Part shown: positions 15,638-23,625 of the stretch, in pieces
Layout of the letters: every line of letters starts with the position of its first letter
Position numbering within the stretch: the first letter of the stretch is position 1
Assembly: GCF_000714935.1 (NCBI RefSeq)
Contig: NZ_JMIR01000042.1
Span: forward strand, 1 to 34,236
Origin: Tumebacillus flagellatus
GTDB lineage: Bacteria > Bacillota > Bacilli > Tumebacillales > Tumebacillaceae
DNA length: 34,236 nucleotides
Direction of reading: 5' to 3'
The notes under the pieces: generated by a model
Told to the model about the DNA's origin: nothing
The model's database searches: none
Seen by the model: the letters and a program-made list of their open reading frames with translations, nothing else
Program-made: the position numbers and the translations under genes

Positions 15638-17824
15638 TTACAGATGGGTCAAAGCGGGAGCGAGTTGCTGGATCGTGTCGAGGTACGGGGACTCGCCGTC
15701 CGCGAGATGGAGCTTCCAGTCGGCAAACGCCTCTTCCTCACGGCCCAGCTCCATCAGGCAAGCGCCGCGTTGGTAGAAAATCTCCTGCGCATCTCCGGAG
15801 CCTGCTTGCAGTGCTTGGGTGTAATCCTCCACCGCCTCTTCAAATCGTTCCAGCGATTGCATCGCCCACGCGCGGTTGAAATAAAGCACGTCTGCTTGCG
15901 GGTGGTGCCCGATGGCGGTGGTCAGAATCTCCACGGAGCCGTGTACGTCCTCTTTTTCAAAGAGGAGCACGGAGAGGTTGACGTAGGCTTCCAGCAGGGT
16001 TTCGTCTGCGGCGAGGGCGGCGCGAAGGGCTTTTTCTGCCGCTTCCATTTGCTCTTCCGCCATCTCGATCAGACCCAGCGTGCAGAGAAGTTGCGCGTGT
16101 TGCGGTTCTAGGGCAAGCCCTTCCAGGACGTCCAGTCGGGCCGCTTCCGTGTCCCCCGCTTCCAAATAAAGAGTGGCGCGGTTCAAACGCCCGTCGATGT
16201 GGGTCGGCTCGATCTCCAAGAGATAGGAATAGTCGGCCATCGCTTTTTCCGTTTCGCCCAAGCGGTTGTAGGCGGAGGCGCGGTTGTAGTGCAGTTCCGG
16301 GAACGGCGGCGAAATTTCGATGCCGCGCGTGTAATTGGCGATCGCTTCCTCAAGACGGCCGATCTTGCTGTACACGTTGCCGCGGTCGAAGTGATATTCC
16401 GGGTAGTTCGGGTCGATCTCGATGACTTGGTTTAATTCCTCCAGCGCTTCTTCGTAGCGTTTGAGCGCACTCAAGATGTGCGATTTGTTGTTCATGAGCA
16501 CGGAACGGTGCAACTTGTGCTGCTCCAAGCCGTGCGTCTCCACGAGCCGGTCATACCCTTCCATGACGAGGCGCAACGCTTCTTCATGGTTGCCGACGTG
16601 CATTTCGATGAGCGCGAGGCCGTTGTTGTAGAAGACGGTGCGGAAGTTGCGCATCTTCTCTTCGGAAATGTTCGCGGCGAGTTCCAGCGCTTGGTTAATC
16701 CAGTAGCGGGCGGTATCGTGGTTGCGCACCTGGTGGTGGCGGGTATGAAGCATCGACGTGGCGTAGGCGGCTTGCATGAGCGCGCCGGGGTTGTCGGTGT
16801 TTTCGCGTGCCCAGTTGTAGAGCTCTTCCGCTTCCTCGGTGCGGCCCAGCGCCGCCAGCGAGTTGGTCGATTTGGTCATGAACGCCCACATATACTCCAA
16901 GTTTTCCTTCGACCAATCCACGAATTTGCGGCCGCGAATGCCGAGATCCAAGCACGCTTCATAGAACCCCATGTTGAGGCAATAGTCCATCGGAACTTTC
17001 AGCCCCTGCAGCATCGCTTCTCTGGAACTCCCCCGCTCGCGGTGCCAAGGAATCGCACCCAGTGTCAAGCTGAACTGGTCCAGCGCCTCCAACTCTTCCG
17101 CCCGTTGATCGTGCAGGGCTTGGCGCTGCTCGTCCGCGATGGATTCGTACGCGGCGATTTCTTCAGCAACATCGGACGTGCCGTCCGATTGGACGAAGCG
17201 TTTGGCGAGTTCGAGCGGGTCTGCACCGCTCGGTGCCGTGCGCTGGATCACCGGAGCTTCGATACGCTCGGCGTATTTGTCCAGCGCCTCGCGGACCATC
17301 GGCCACTCCATCTCGGGCTTCGAGCTGAGCGTGACTTCAATCTGCGCGGGATGGATGCGGCGCAAAATCGTCGCGAAAAACTCGTTGTCGGTGTGTTCGC
17401 AGTCCCCTGCGTTTTCAAAAACGAATTGCAAACGGCCCATGCGCTCCGGGACCGCGATTTTTTGCAACAGCTCGATCACGCCGTGGGTCAAGCGCTGCGT
17501 GCGCACGCGTGCGTAGAAACGAGTCCGCTCTTCGGGAATGGCGAGGGACGTCAGCGTTTCGCGGGACGCCTGTACGACATCGCGCAACTCCGGCGCAAAG
17601 CTCAACACTTCGACGACGTGACGTTCCACCAGCTCCGGCCAGTGCTTTTGCACCGTCGGAATCAATTGACGCAGCAGTTCGCCGGCCGCCGTATACGGCC
17701 CGCGCAGGTTCCGATGCGCATCAATGACGAAAATCCCTTGCCCCGCGTCCGCTGCCGGATGCAACGCCTCGCGGTCGGCACGTGTTTGTCCTACGATCCA
17801 GCGATGTTTTTGCGTCTGTGTCAT
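15638..17824 (-). CDS. TPR protein of the peptide cassette, copy 2
   Basis: About 728 aa, a close paralogue of the TPR protein at 11878-14073 over its whole length, with the same order: a P-loop-less alpha/beta N-domain (GIFVIDAHRNLRGPYTAAGE, LQFVFENAGDCEHTDNEFF), a linker, and a TPR array from about 255 to 710. The last third is almost identical to copy 1, also in DNA. The N-domain and the segment around residues 180-215 differ most. Its reading frame follows the protease gene directly: an ATG at 17830 overlaps the protease TAA, and ATG 17824 has GGGGG nine bases upstream, which I prefer. Its role is presumably the same as copy 1 but tuned to the precursors of cassette 2 (inference). Confidence 0.8.
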   Translation of the reverse strand: MTQTQKHRWIVGQTRADREALHPAADAGQGIFVIDAHRNLRGPYTAAGELLRQLIPTVQKHWPELVERHVVEVLSFAPELRDVVQASRETLTSLAIPEERTRFYARVRTQRLTHGVIELLQKIAVPERMGRLQFVFENAGDCEHTDNEFFATILRRIHPAQIEVTLSSKPEMEWPMVREALDKYAERIEAPVIQRTAPSGADPLELAKRFVQSDGTSDVAEEIAAYESIADEQRQALHDQRAEELEALDQFSLTLGAIPWHRERGSSREAMLQGLKVPMDYCLNMGFYEACLDLGIRGRKFVDWSKENLEYMWAFMTKSTNSLAALGRTEEAEELYNWARENTDNPGALMQAAYATSMLHTRHHQVRNHDTARYWINQALELAANISEEKMRNFRTVFYNNGLALIEMHVGNHEEALRLVMEGYDRLVETHGLEQHKLHRSVLMNNKSHILSALKRYEEALEELNQVIEIDPNYPEYHFDRGNVYSKIGRLEEAIANYTRGIEISPPFPELHYNRASAYNRLGETEKAMADYSYLLEIEPTHIDGRLNRATLYLEAGDTEAARLDVLEGLALEPQHAQLLCTLGLIEMAEEQMEAAEKALRAALAADETLLEAYVNLSVLLFEKEDVHGSVEILTTAIGHHPQADVLYFNRAWAMQSLERFEEAVEDYTQALQAGSGDAQEIFYQRGACLMELGREEEAFADWKLHLADGESPYLDTIQQLAPALTHL

Positions 17825-17829
17825 ACTCA

Positions 17830-19068
17830 TTATCCCCCTTGGACAATTGACTTTTGACGGCGGTGCCGCACGAAACGCTCCCGCACGAACAGCCAGATCA
17901 CCGTTCCGTATTGGACACCGTTGATGACCATGAACACCAACGAATCCAACATCTTATCGATGGAGCCGTGCACCAAATTCATAACGACGGTGACCATGAA
18001 GTTAAACCCGATCGGCAGCATGATAAAAATCAACATGACCAGAAACACCGTATACCCGAAGACAAACACCGGGCCGTAAAACCGCGCCGCTTTGACGTCC
18101 TGCTCCGCCCATTGCGACGGGTCGTGTTGTTTGTGCTCGGCGCGAATCAGGCGGTACCAGAAGTTGGCGATGATCTGACGGGTGGTCTGCTGCAAATTGA
18201 CACAGCCGAGCATCGTGACGATGACGTAGTAGATGTCCGTTTGCAGATGGAAGTAAAACTGCCAGACAAACCGCAACATCGTGGTGAACGAGAGCGCCAA
18301 GCAAAACTTGACAAAGAAATTGGTTTCCCCTGTGTAGATCAGCGCGACTCCTGCGAGCAGGACCAGCGCCGAAAAAAACATCACATCTCCAAACATCCCC
18401 GCCAAAAACGGCAGATACCGCAGTTTGCGCGGCAGTCCGGCGATGCCCGGCATCGACGTTTGGAATACCAGCATGTACATCCGACGTCCGACACTCAGTT
18501 TGGTCGGCAGCCCTAACCGCCGGCCGGCAAGCCAGTGCATGCTTTCATGGAACAAAATGCCGGGCATCTGCCCGAGAAATACCCCGACGACCACCAACGT
18601 CGAATAGTCGGTGAAAAAGATATGCTTTCGCGCAGGTCGTAACTCCGGGAACTTCCATAGAAACGCAATGCCCGCGCCGATCAGCGCCGCGTAGAGCACC
18701 CAAGCCACGGGAGAGAACGCCCATTTCCCAAACGCTTGACCTCGAAGCGTCGAGTTGTCCGTACGGGGAGTTGCGAGATCATTCGCGAGTGGTGCGGCGC
18801 CTTCGGTGATCGCCATGATGAATGTGAGATCGCGCAAGATCTCCAAGAAATCCTCCATGTCGAGTTCTTCTTGATAGGTCTCTTCGTACCAGCGGGCCGC
18901 TTCACCCACGGTGAGACCCGCTTGCAACTGCTTGATCAACTCCGCGCCGTCCTCTGGAAACACGGCGAAAGTATCCGTTCCAAACCGCCCGATCGACACT
19001 CCCGCCGCATCGGGGAGGAAGGTCAGCGGGTGCAGGTGGATGATTCGTTGCTCTAGTTGGTCGTCCAT
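17830..19068 (-). CDS. PqqD-like domain / M50-type membrane metalloprotease, copy 2
   Basis: A 412-aa paralogue of the protein at 14086-15324 and the same length to the residue. The PqqD-like unit (20-85) is nearly unchanged (GVSIGRFGTDTFAVFPEDG). The linker at 86-110 is quite different. HESMH is again at 174-178, with the QTDIYYVIVTMLGC third-ligand segment later and the same six or seven membrane helices. It starts at ATG 19068 with GAGGTG eight bases upstream. It is the second gene of a transcript that begins with precursor 2. Strong conservation of the peptide-binding unit in both copies fits the strong conservation of the precursor leaders. Confidence 0.82.
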   Translation of the reverse strand: MDDQLEQRIIHLHPLTFLPDAAGVSIGRFGTDTFAVFPEDGAELIKQLQAGLTVGEAARWYEETYQEELDMEDFLEILRDLTFIMAITEGAAPLANDLATPRTDNSTLRGQAFGKWAFSPVAWVLYAALIGAGIAFLWKFPELRPARKHIFFTDYSTLVVVGVFLGQMPGILFHESMHWLAGRRLGLPTKLSVGRRMYMLVFQTSMPGIAGLPRKLRYLPFLAGMFGDVMFFSALVLLAGVALIYTGETNFFVKFCLALSFTTMLRFVWQFYFHLQTDIYYVIVTMLGCVNLQQTTRQIIANFWYRLIRAEHKQHDPSQWAEQDVKAARFYGPVFVFGYTVFLVMLIFIMLPIGFNFMVTVVMNLVHGSIDKMLDSLVFMVINGVQYGTVIWLFVRERFVRHRRQKSIVQGG

Positions 19069-19150
19069 TTGCGGTTCACCTCAATTCCTCCCTTTCGGCA
19101 TGTATTATGTAGGAGGAGACTCATGCTCCACAAAGTAGCTGGAAAGCATG

Positions 19151-19184
19151 AAAAAAGCGAAGCCTGCAACGACCTCGCTTTTTT
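19151..19184 (-). terminator. Internal terminator between precursor 2 and the protease gene
   Basis: A 10-bp stem AAAAAAGCGA / TCGCTTTTTT in the same relative place as the terminator at 15355-15388 in cassette 1, though the sequences differ. Confidence 0.8.
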
Positions 19185-19195
19185 CACAAAAATAC

Positions 19196-19288
19196 TTATG
19201 CCGGGAGGCAGTTCCACCAGTCTTGGTACAGGTTAGCAGCCGTGGTCAGTTTAACAGCCTCGGTTTTCTTAACCATCATTTTTTTCAT
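19196..19288 (-). CDS. Short precursor peptide 2 (30 aa), cassette 2
   Basis: GGGAGG, then ATG 19288, 30 codons, TAA. The leader MKKMMVKKTEAVKLTTAA is nearly identical to that of precursor 1. The tail NLYQDWWNCLPA has one Cys, two adjacent Trp and a Pro. It has its own promoter and the conserved 5' leader element, and it heads the transcript that continues into protease copy 2 and TPR copy 2. Confidence 0.85.
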   Translation of the reverse strand: MKKMMVKKTEAVKLTTAANLYQDWWNCLPA

Positions 19289-19314
19289 GTTAATTCCTCC
19301 CTTTCGATTTATTA

Positions 19315-19379
19315 TGTAGTTGGAAGTTGTTGACTCCTTCTACACTTTTAATGTTATAACACTAGTAATCAGAAGTCAA
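19315..19379 (-). promoter_or_regulatory. Promoter and conserved 5' leader element of precursor 2
   Basis: TTGACT (19379-19374), a 17-base spacer and TAACAT (19356-19351). About six bases downstream begins GTGTAGA (from 19345), pairing with CTACA ending at 19315, as in the precursor 1 leader. Confidence 0.6.
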
Positions 19380-19450
19380 TAGTTAATTATCGAAAAATTG
19401 AGATTGGTGTATACAATTATAAACCCAGGTCGCTGAGGTACACCCTCTGC

Positions 19451-19543
19451 TTAGTTCATGAACGGCCAGCAGTCGTCCGGTACGTACAAGGAAGTTGCGA
19501 AGAGTCTTGCGGCTTCCACTTTTTTGATGTGCGCTTTTTTCAC
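19451..19543 (-). CDS. Short precursor peptide 3 (30 aa), divergent member
   Basis: GGAGG and a GTG start at 19543, 30 codons, TAA. The leader MKKAHIKKVEAARLFATS keeps the pattern but not VKLTT. The tail LYVPDDCWPFMN again has one Cys next to Trp-Pro. It is third in the P5-P4-P3 run and the most divergent of the five, so it may bind the recognition domain differently or be decaying. Confidence 0.75.
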   Translation of the reverse strand: MKKAHIKKVEAARLFATSLYVPDDCWPFMN

Positions 19544-19571
19544 GGGGACCCCTCCTTTCAAGTTGAATGAC

Positions 19572-19679
19572 TTACAGCAGCGGCCACGTGCTCGGATCGC
19601 AGATCTGACCTTGGTACAAGGAACTTGCGACGCTCGTAAGTTTTACGATCTCAGTTTTCTTAATCATCAGTTTTTTCAT
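19572..19679 (-). CDS. Short precursor peptide 4 (35 aa)
   Basis: GGGAGG, ATG 19679, 35 codons, TAA. The leader is MKKLMIKKTEIVKLTSVAS and the longer tail is SLYQGQICDPSTWPLL, with one Cys and a Trp-Pro. It lies 28 bases upstream of precursor 3 and 34 downstream of precursor 5, evidently on one transcript. Confidence 0.83.
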   Translation of the reverse strand: MKKLMIKKTEIVKLTSVASSLYQGQICDPSTWPLL

Positions 19680-19713
19680 GTTCGATTCCTCCCTTCTGTC
19701 CGTTGTCCACTCC

Positions 19714-19821
19714 TTACCACGGGGTGCCGCCCGGACCGCAAGCCGTTCCCGGTCCGTACAGGGAACCTGCGGAGGTGGTGAGTTTTACAATCTCGGTTTT
19801 CTTGATTGTCATTTTCTTCAT
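19714..19821 (-). CDS. Short precursor peptide 5 (35 aa)
   Basis: AAAGGAGGTG, ATG 19821, 35 codons, TAA. The leader is MKKMTIKKTEIVKLTTSAG. The tail SLYGPGTACGPGGTPW is Gly/Pro-rich with one Cys and a C-terminal Trp. It is the first gene of the precursor run, behind a TTGACA promoter. The tail closely recalls precursor 1 (LYG, CGP, W), although the two sit in different cassettes. Confidence 0.85.
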   Translation of the reverse strand: MKKMTIKKTEIVKLTTSAGSLYGPGTACGPGGTPW

Positions 19822-19847
19822 TTTTAACACCTCCTTTCTGTGGTTTG

Positions 19848-19876
19848 TATTTATAATATAAGTTACTGTGTGTCAA
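19848..19876 (-). promoter_or_regulatory. Promoter of the precursor 5-4-3 run
   Basis: TTGACA (19876-19871) with an AT-rich -10: TAAATA at a 17-base spacing, or TATAAA at 15. Transcription would start 15-20 bases before the ribosome-binding site of precursor 5. Confidence 0.65.
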
Positions 19877-19891
19877 ATGATAAATTCCGTC

Positions 19892-19922
19892 AAAAAACGG
19901 GGCCGTCAGATGACGGCCCCGC
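19892..19922 (-). terminator. Terminator of the nrdR-nrdJ operon
   Basis: A stem of at least 11 bp, GGGGCCGTCA / TGACGGCCCC plus flanking C-G, a two-base centre, then TTTTTT on the minus strand. It isolates nrdJ from the peptide genes downstream. Confidence 0.92.
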
Positions 19923-19951
19923 TGCATGAATGAATGTATTTCTTACTCGAT

Positions 19952-22900
19952 CTAACACTTGCTGAACCCGCACGCTTCACACTCGTTGCACCCGCCCTGT
20001 CTGACCAGGCTGTGCTGGTGGCAGTTGGGGCAGAAGTCTTTGCCGGTGTTGTAGTCGCGCAGGGATTTGTGTTCGTGGTGCGCGTGGTCGTCGGCGCACG
20101 CCGCTTCCTTGTCTTTCAGGAAGTCAAGATGACGCAGCGGGAACGTTTCGCTGTGTTCGATCAACGACTTGGCGATCGCATCCGGAACGGACGTGATGCG
20201 GCGGTCGCCGAACCCGACGGAGCCGGAGCCGCCGATGCCGGAGAGGTTTTTCACCAGCACCGCTTCCTTATCCGGGTTTTGCGAGTCGGACAGGTACAGC
20301 GAAATCGCACGGCCAAGCGCCACGTTCGACGCGTACACGTCCGAACCCGCTTTGCCGATGTTCACAAACACTTCACGCGCCAACCCGTCCTGCGGGTCGT
20401 CGTTGATCGTGATGTACGCCGAACCCAGCGGGGTGTCTTTTTTGTACGTCGCGCCGTAGAGAACGTCCGGGCGCTGCTTCTTGTAGGCCGGTTTGTTGTC
20501 GACAACCGGGAGAGCTTCCGCCGTCGCCGCTTCTTGCGCGACCGCGTCTTCCTGCTTGTCCTCTTCCTTCAGCGACAGCACTTGCTCGGAGCGCGAACCG
20601 TCGCGGTAGATCGTCACACCCTTGCAACCGAGCTCATACGCGAGGTCATAGAGGCGCTTCGTGTCTTCCACGGTGTACGAGTTCGGCGCGTTGCAGGTCT
20701 TCGAGATCGACGAGTCGATCCACTTCTGCAGCGACGCTTGCACCATCACGTGCTCTTCCGGGGTCAAGTCCATCGCCGTCACGAAGTATTCCGGCAGCTC
20801 CGTCACGCCCGGATGCGCTTGGTAGAAGTCGTCCACGATCTTCGCGTTCTCTTCAAACAATCCGAGGCGCGAATTGCGGTAGTAGCTCCACGCGTAGTAC
20901 GGCTCGCAACCCGTCGAGCAGCCGACCATCGTGCCGGTCGTGCCCGTCGGCGCGATCGTCATCGTCGTGACGTTGCGCACGCCGTGTTCGCGAATCGCCG
21001 CGACGACGTGCGGTTTTTCTTGCGCCATGATCTGCATGTAGCCCGATTGCAGGTACTGTTCGGCGTCAAACATCGGGAACGGGCCGTTTTCTTTCGCCAG
21101 TTCCACCGATTCCAAGTAGCACCACTCCGCGATCATGCCGAGCAGCACGTCGATCAGCGACGTCGCCGCTTCCGACCCGTAGCGGATGCCGCAGAACAGC
21201 ATCAGGTCATGCAGACCCATGATCCCAAGCCCGACACGGCGCTCGGTGAGTTGGTTTTTGCGGTTCTCTTCAAACGGGTAGTACGTCGCGTCGATGACCG
21301 CGTCTTGGAAACGCAGGCCGGTGCGGACGGCGGTTTCGAGTTCTTCCCATTTAATATGATGCAAGAGGAAGTCCGCGCTGGACTCTGCAAAATGCTTGCC
21401 CAACTCGGCGCGGATTTGTTTTTTCAAATCGGCGTTTGCGAACTCCGCCTTCTCTTCCGTGCCGACAAAGCCGACGGCAAAACGGCTCAACACGACCGCG
21501 CCGAGGTTGCAGATGCCGTACGCCGGCAGACCTTGCTCGCCGCACGGGTTCGTCGCGATGATCGGGTTGAAGTAGTTCGAGTTCGACATGTGGTTGTAGC
21601 GGCCGAGGAAGACAACGCCCGGCTCTGCCGATTTCCACGCCGACAGCATCATCTCGTCCCACAGCACTTCCGCGTCAAACTCTTCCGCCACGACGAGTTC
21701 GCGGCCTTCGCGCTCCCATTTGTGGAAGTCGCCGTCGAAGTTGTTCATAGACTCCAGAGCCGGATACCCGATGCTCCACTTCGCACCCGCCGCGCGCGCC
21801 GCCATGAATTCCTCGGACACGCCGACAGACAGGTTCGCGCCGGTGATCACGCCGTCGACTTGTTTGCAGGTGATGAACTTGCGGATGTCCGCATGCTTGT
21901 CGTTCAAGATCAACATCAGCGCCCCGCGTCGGGAACCGCCTTGCAAGGTGAGTTGGCAACCCACGCTCATGATCTCGCCGACGCCGACCGGCCCAAACCC
22001 GTTGGCAAAAACGGCATTGCCTTTGTCGTACAGATTGCCCCAGGAATAGGCGCCGGAACTGCGGCCGTTGACGCCGCGCACGTAGCTGTAGCGCGGACGC
22101 AGAGAGGACAGCACCACGGAGACGCGCTTGCCTTTGAGCAGGGCTTCCCACATATCGGCGAGCGTCTCGGCGATCGTGCCGCGCGAATCGCCCGGCGTCA
22201 GGCTCAATCCGATCACGTCCTGCACCACCAGCGCGCCGCTTACAACGATCTTCTCGTACAGGTCGGCCGCTTTCACCGTCTCGCCTTTGTGCACCGGAAG
22301 ACCCTGTTCCAGCCAATCGGTCAAGCTCCCGTCCCAGATCTCGTCATACGATTCGACGGAGGTGTCCGGGAAGAGGAACGTCCACTCGCTGTCTTCTTCC
22401 ACGGCGCGCAGGAATTGACGGGAAACGCGGATGACTTTGGTCGTGTGCTTGTAGTCTTCGTTCAAGAAATCGACCACGTCGCCGTGCCACACGTCCAACA
22501 CCAACTGCACGTCGGAGCGCTTCAACTCCTTCACCGGTGTCAGGCTCCCTTGCGGCGGAACTTGCGAGAGGTTCATGCCGACGCCGCCGGAACGCGCTTG
22601 AATTTCCAACGTTTGTCCGAACGAGAACGCGTAGTCGCGCGGCGACGGGCCGACGTTCGGGATGACGAAGCAGTTGTACGACGTCGTCTGGATGCCGGTG
22701 CCCATCGAAGCGTTGATGCGGCCGCCCGGCACGTACTTCCAGCCTGCCTGCAAGTGATAGAAACGCTGTTCCCACAGCTGCGGGTCGTTCGTCACACCCG
22801 CCGCGCCGCGGGCAATCCGGGCCCACATCTCGCGCGGCGACGATTCTTTCAACACATCGATTTGATCCAAGGGGAGTTCCAAGCGATATCCGTCACGCAG

Positions 22901-23125
22901 TTCCACTTGCACTTGCTGTTTCGCGTCATCCAAGGCAACCACGCGGGCCAACTCGTGGAAAGCGCGTTTTTTATCGATGACGGCGACGACGAGAGAGCCG
23001 ACGCCGAGGGTGACTTTCTGGGTGTCTTTCAGCAAGTAACGGTCCGAAACGATCCGTTCACCGGTCGGCGCGAGGTAATCTTCTTCGGTAAAAGGCAAGA
23101 TGCTGGTCTGCAGTTGTTGAGTCAT
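19952..23125 (-). CDS. nrdJ: Vitamin B12-dependent (class II) ribonucleotide reductase
   Basis: A 1057-aa adenosylcobalamin-dependent ribonucleotide reductase that makes deoxyribonucleotides with or without oxygen. Landmarks are TTSYNCFVIPN (first redox Cys, residue about 152), SGGVGMNLSQVPP, QGGSRRGALML, NPCGEQ (thiyl-radical Cys and Glu, about 527-532), TIAPTGTTGTMVGCS, and a C-terminal zinc-ribbon-like CPNCH...CNECEACGFSKC that holds the redox-shuttle cysteines. Between SQVPP and RGVNGRSSGA lies an additional block of about 150 residues. It includes GDSRGTIAETLADM, which recalls the triphosphate-type class II enzymes. ATG 23125 overlaps the nrdR stop by one base, so the genes are translationally coupled. 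Its cofactor can be supplied by the PduO-type enzyme at 25372. Confidence 0.94.
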   Translation of the reverse strand: MTQQLQTSILPFTEEDYLAPTGERIVSDRYLLKDTQKVTLGVGSLVVAVIDKKRAFHELARVVALDDAKQQVQVELRDGYRLELPLDQIDVLKESSPREMWARIARGAAGVTNDPQLWEQRFYHLQAGWKYVPGGRINASMGTGIQTTSYNCFVIPNVGPSPRDYAFSFGQTLEIQARSGGVGMNLSQVPPQGSLTPVKELKRSDVQLVLDVWHGDVVDFLNEDYKHTTKVIRVSRQFLRAVEEDSEWTFLFPDTSVESYDEIWDGSLTDWLEQGLPVHKGETVKAADLYEKIVVSGALVVQDVIGLSLTPGDSRGTIAETLADMWEALLKGKRVSVVLSSLRPRYSYVRGVNGRSSGAYSWGNLYDKGNAVFANGFGPVGVGEIMSVGCQLTLQGGSRRGALMLILNDKHADIRKFITCKQVDGVITGANLSVGVSEEFMAARAAGAKWSIGYPALESMNNFDGDFHKWEREGRELVVAEEFDAEVLWDEMMLSAWKSAEPGVVFLGRYNHMSNSNYFNPIIATNPCGEQGLPAYGICNLGAVVLSRFAVGFVGTEEKAEFANADLKKQIRAELGKHFAESSADFLLHHIKWEELETAVRTGLRFQDAVIDATYYPFEENRKNQLTERRVGLGIMGLHDLMLFCGIRYGSEAATSLIDVLLGMIAEWCYLESVELAKENGPFPMFDAEQYLQSGYMQIMAQEKPHVVAAIREHGVRNVTTMTIAPTGTTGTMVGCSTGCEPYYAWSYYRNSRLGLFEENAKIVDDFYQAHPGVTELPEYFVTAMDLTPEEHVMVQASLQKWIDSSISKTCNAPNSYTVEDTKRLYDLAYELGCKGVTIYRDGSRSEQVLSLKEEDKQEDAVAQEAATAEALPVVDNKPAYKKQRPDVLYGATYKKDTPLGSAYITINDDPQDGLAREVFVNIGKAGSDVYASNVALGRAISLYLSDSQNPDKEAVLVKNLSGIGGSGSVGFGDRRITSVPDAIAKSLIEHSETFPLRHLDFLKDKEAACADDHAHHEHKSLRDYNTGKDFCPNCHQHSLVRQGGCNECEACGFSKC

Positions 23126-23589
23126 CACTGGTCCCCCTTGTGTGTAAGCAATCCAAGAACTTCCTTCGCAAACGTCTCCACGTCCTTAAACTGACGGTAC
23201 ACGCTTGCAAAACGTACATACGCCACGCCGTCGAGGTCGCGCAGCCGGTCCATCACCTGTTCGCCCACGGCTTCCACAGGGACTTCCTTGTCATATTCTC
23301 TGCGCAACGCCTTCTCCACGTGATCGGTCAACGATTCGATCTCATCGACGGCGATGGGGCGTTTCTCGCACGCGCGCAAGACCCCCCGCAACAATTTCTC
23401 CCGCGAGAATTCCTCGCGTTTCTTGTCCTTCTTGATCACCATCAGCGGTGCCATCTCGACTTTCTCATAGGTCGTGAACCGTCGTTGACAGTCGGAGTTT
23501 TCACACTCCCGGCGGCGGCGCACCGCTTCATCGGTCGCTCGCGATTCGATCACACGCGAGCTCGCATGGGAACAATACGGGCATTTCAT
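23125..23589 (-). CDS. nrdR: Transcriptional repressor NrdR
   Basis: A 154-aa regulator of ribonucleotide reductase genes. The N-terminal zinc ribbon has CPYC at 3-6 and a second Cys pair (CENSDC) near residue 31. Residues 50-140 are an ATP-cone (VIKKDKKREEFSREKLLRGV), which senses ATP/dATP and changes oligomer state. The length equals the family norm. An NrdR box lies upstream, so it represses its own operon with nrdJ. AGGACCC-type spacing at the start (GAGG, 11 bases, ATG 23589) is slightly long. Confidence 0.96.
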   Translation of the reverse strand: MKCPYCSHASSRVIESRATDEAVRRRRECENSDCQRRFTTYEKVEMAPLMVIKKDKKREEFSREKLLRGVLRACEKRPIAVDEIESLTDHVEKALRREYDKEVPVEAVGEQVMDRLRDLDGVAYVRFASVYRQFKDVETFAKEVLGLLTHKGDQ

Positions 23590-23625
23590 CGGTTTGGGGT
23601 CCTCGCTTTCTACGTGCGTTCCGAA

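Noticed and set aside
15404-19821. Assignment of the small peptides to a known class (lanthipeptide, lasso, epipeptide, streptide)
   Set aside because: No LanM/LanB, lasso cyclase or radical SAM gene is present in the window, and the leader does not match these classes as I know them.
19196-19821. The regularly spaced similar peptide genes as a CRISPR-like array
   Set aside because: The units are coding, with ribosome-binding sites and codon-level variation, and spacing is irregular; no short identical repeats are present.
19934-23194. Very long plus-strand open frame antisense to nrdJ
   Set aside because: It has an Arg/His/Val-rich composition typical of the complement of a GC-rich gene; nrdJ on the other strand has full family motifs.
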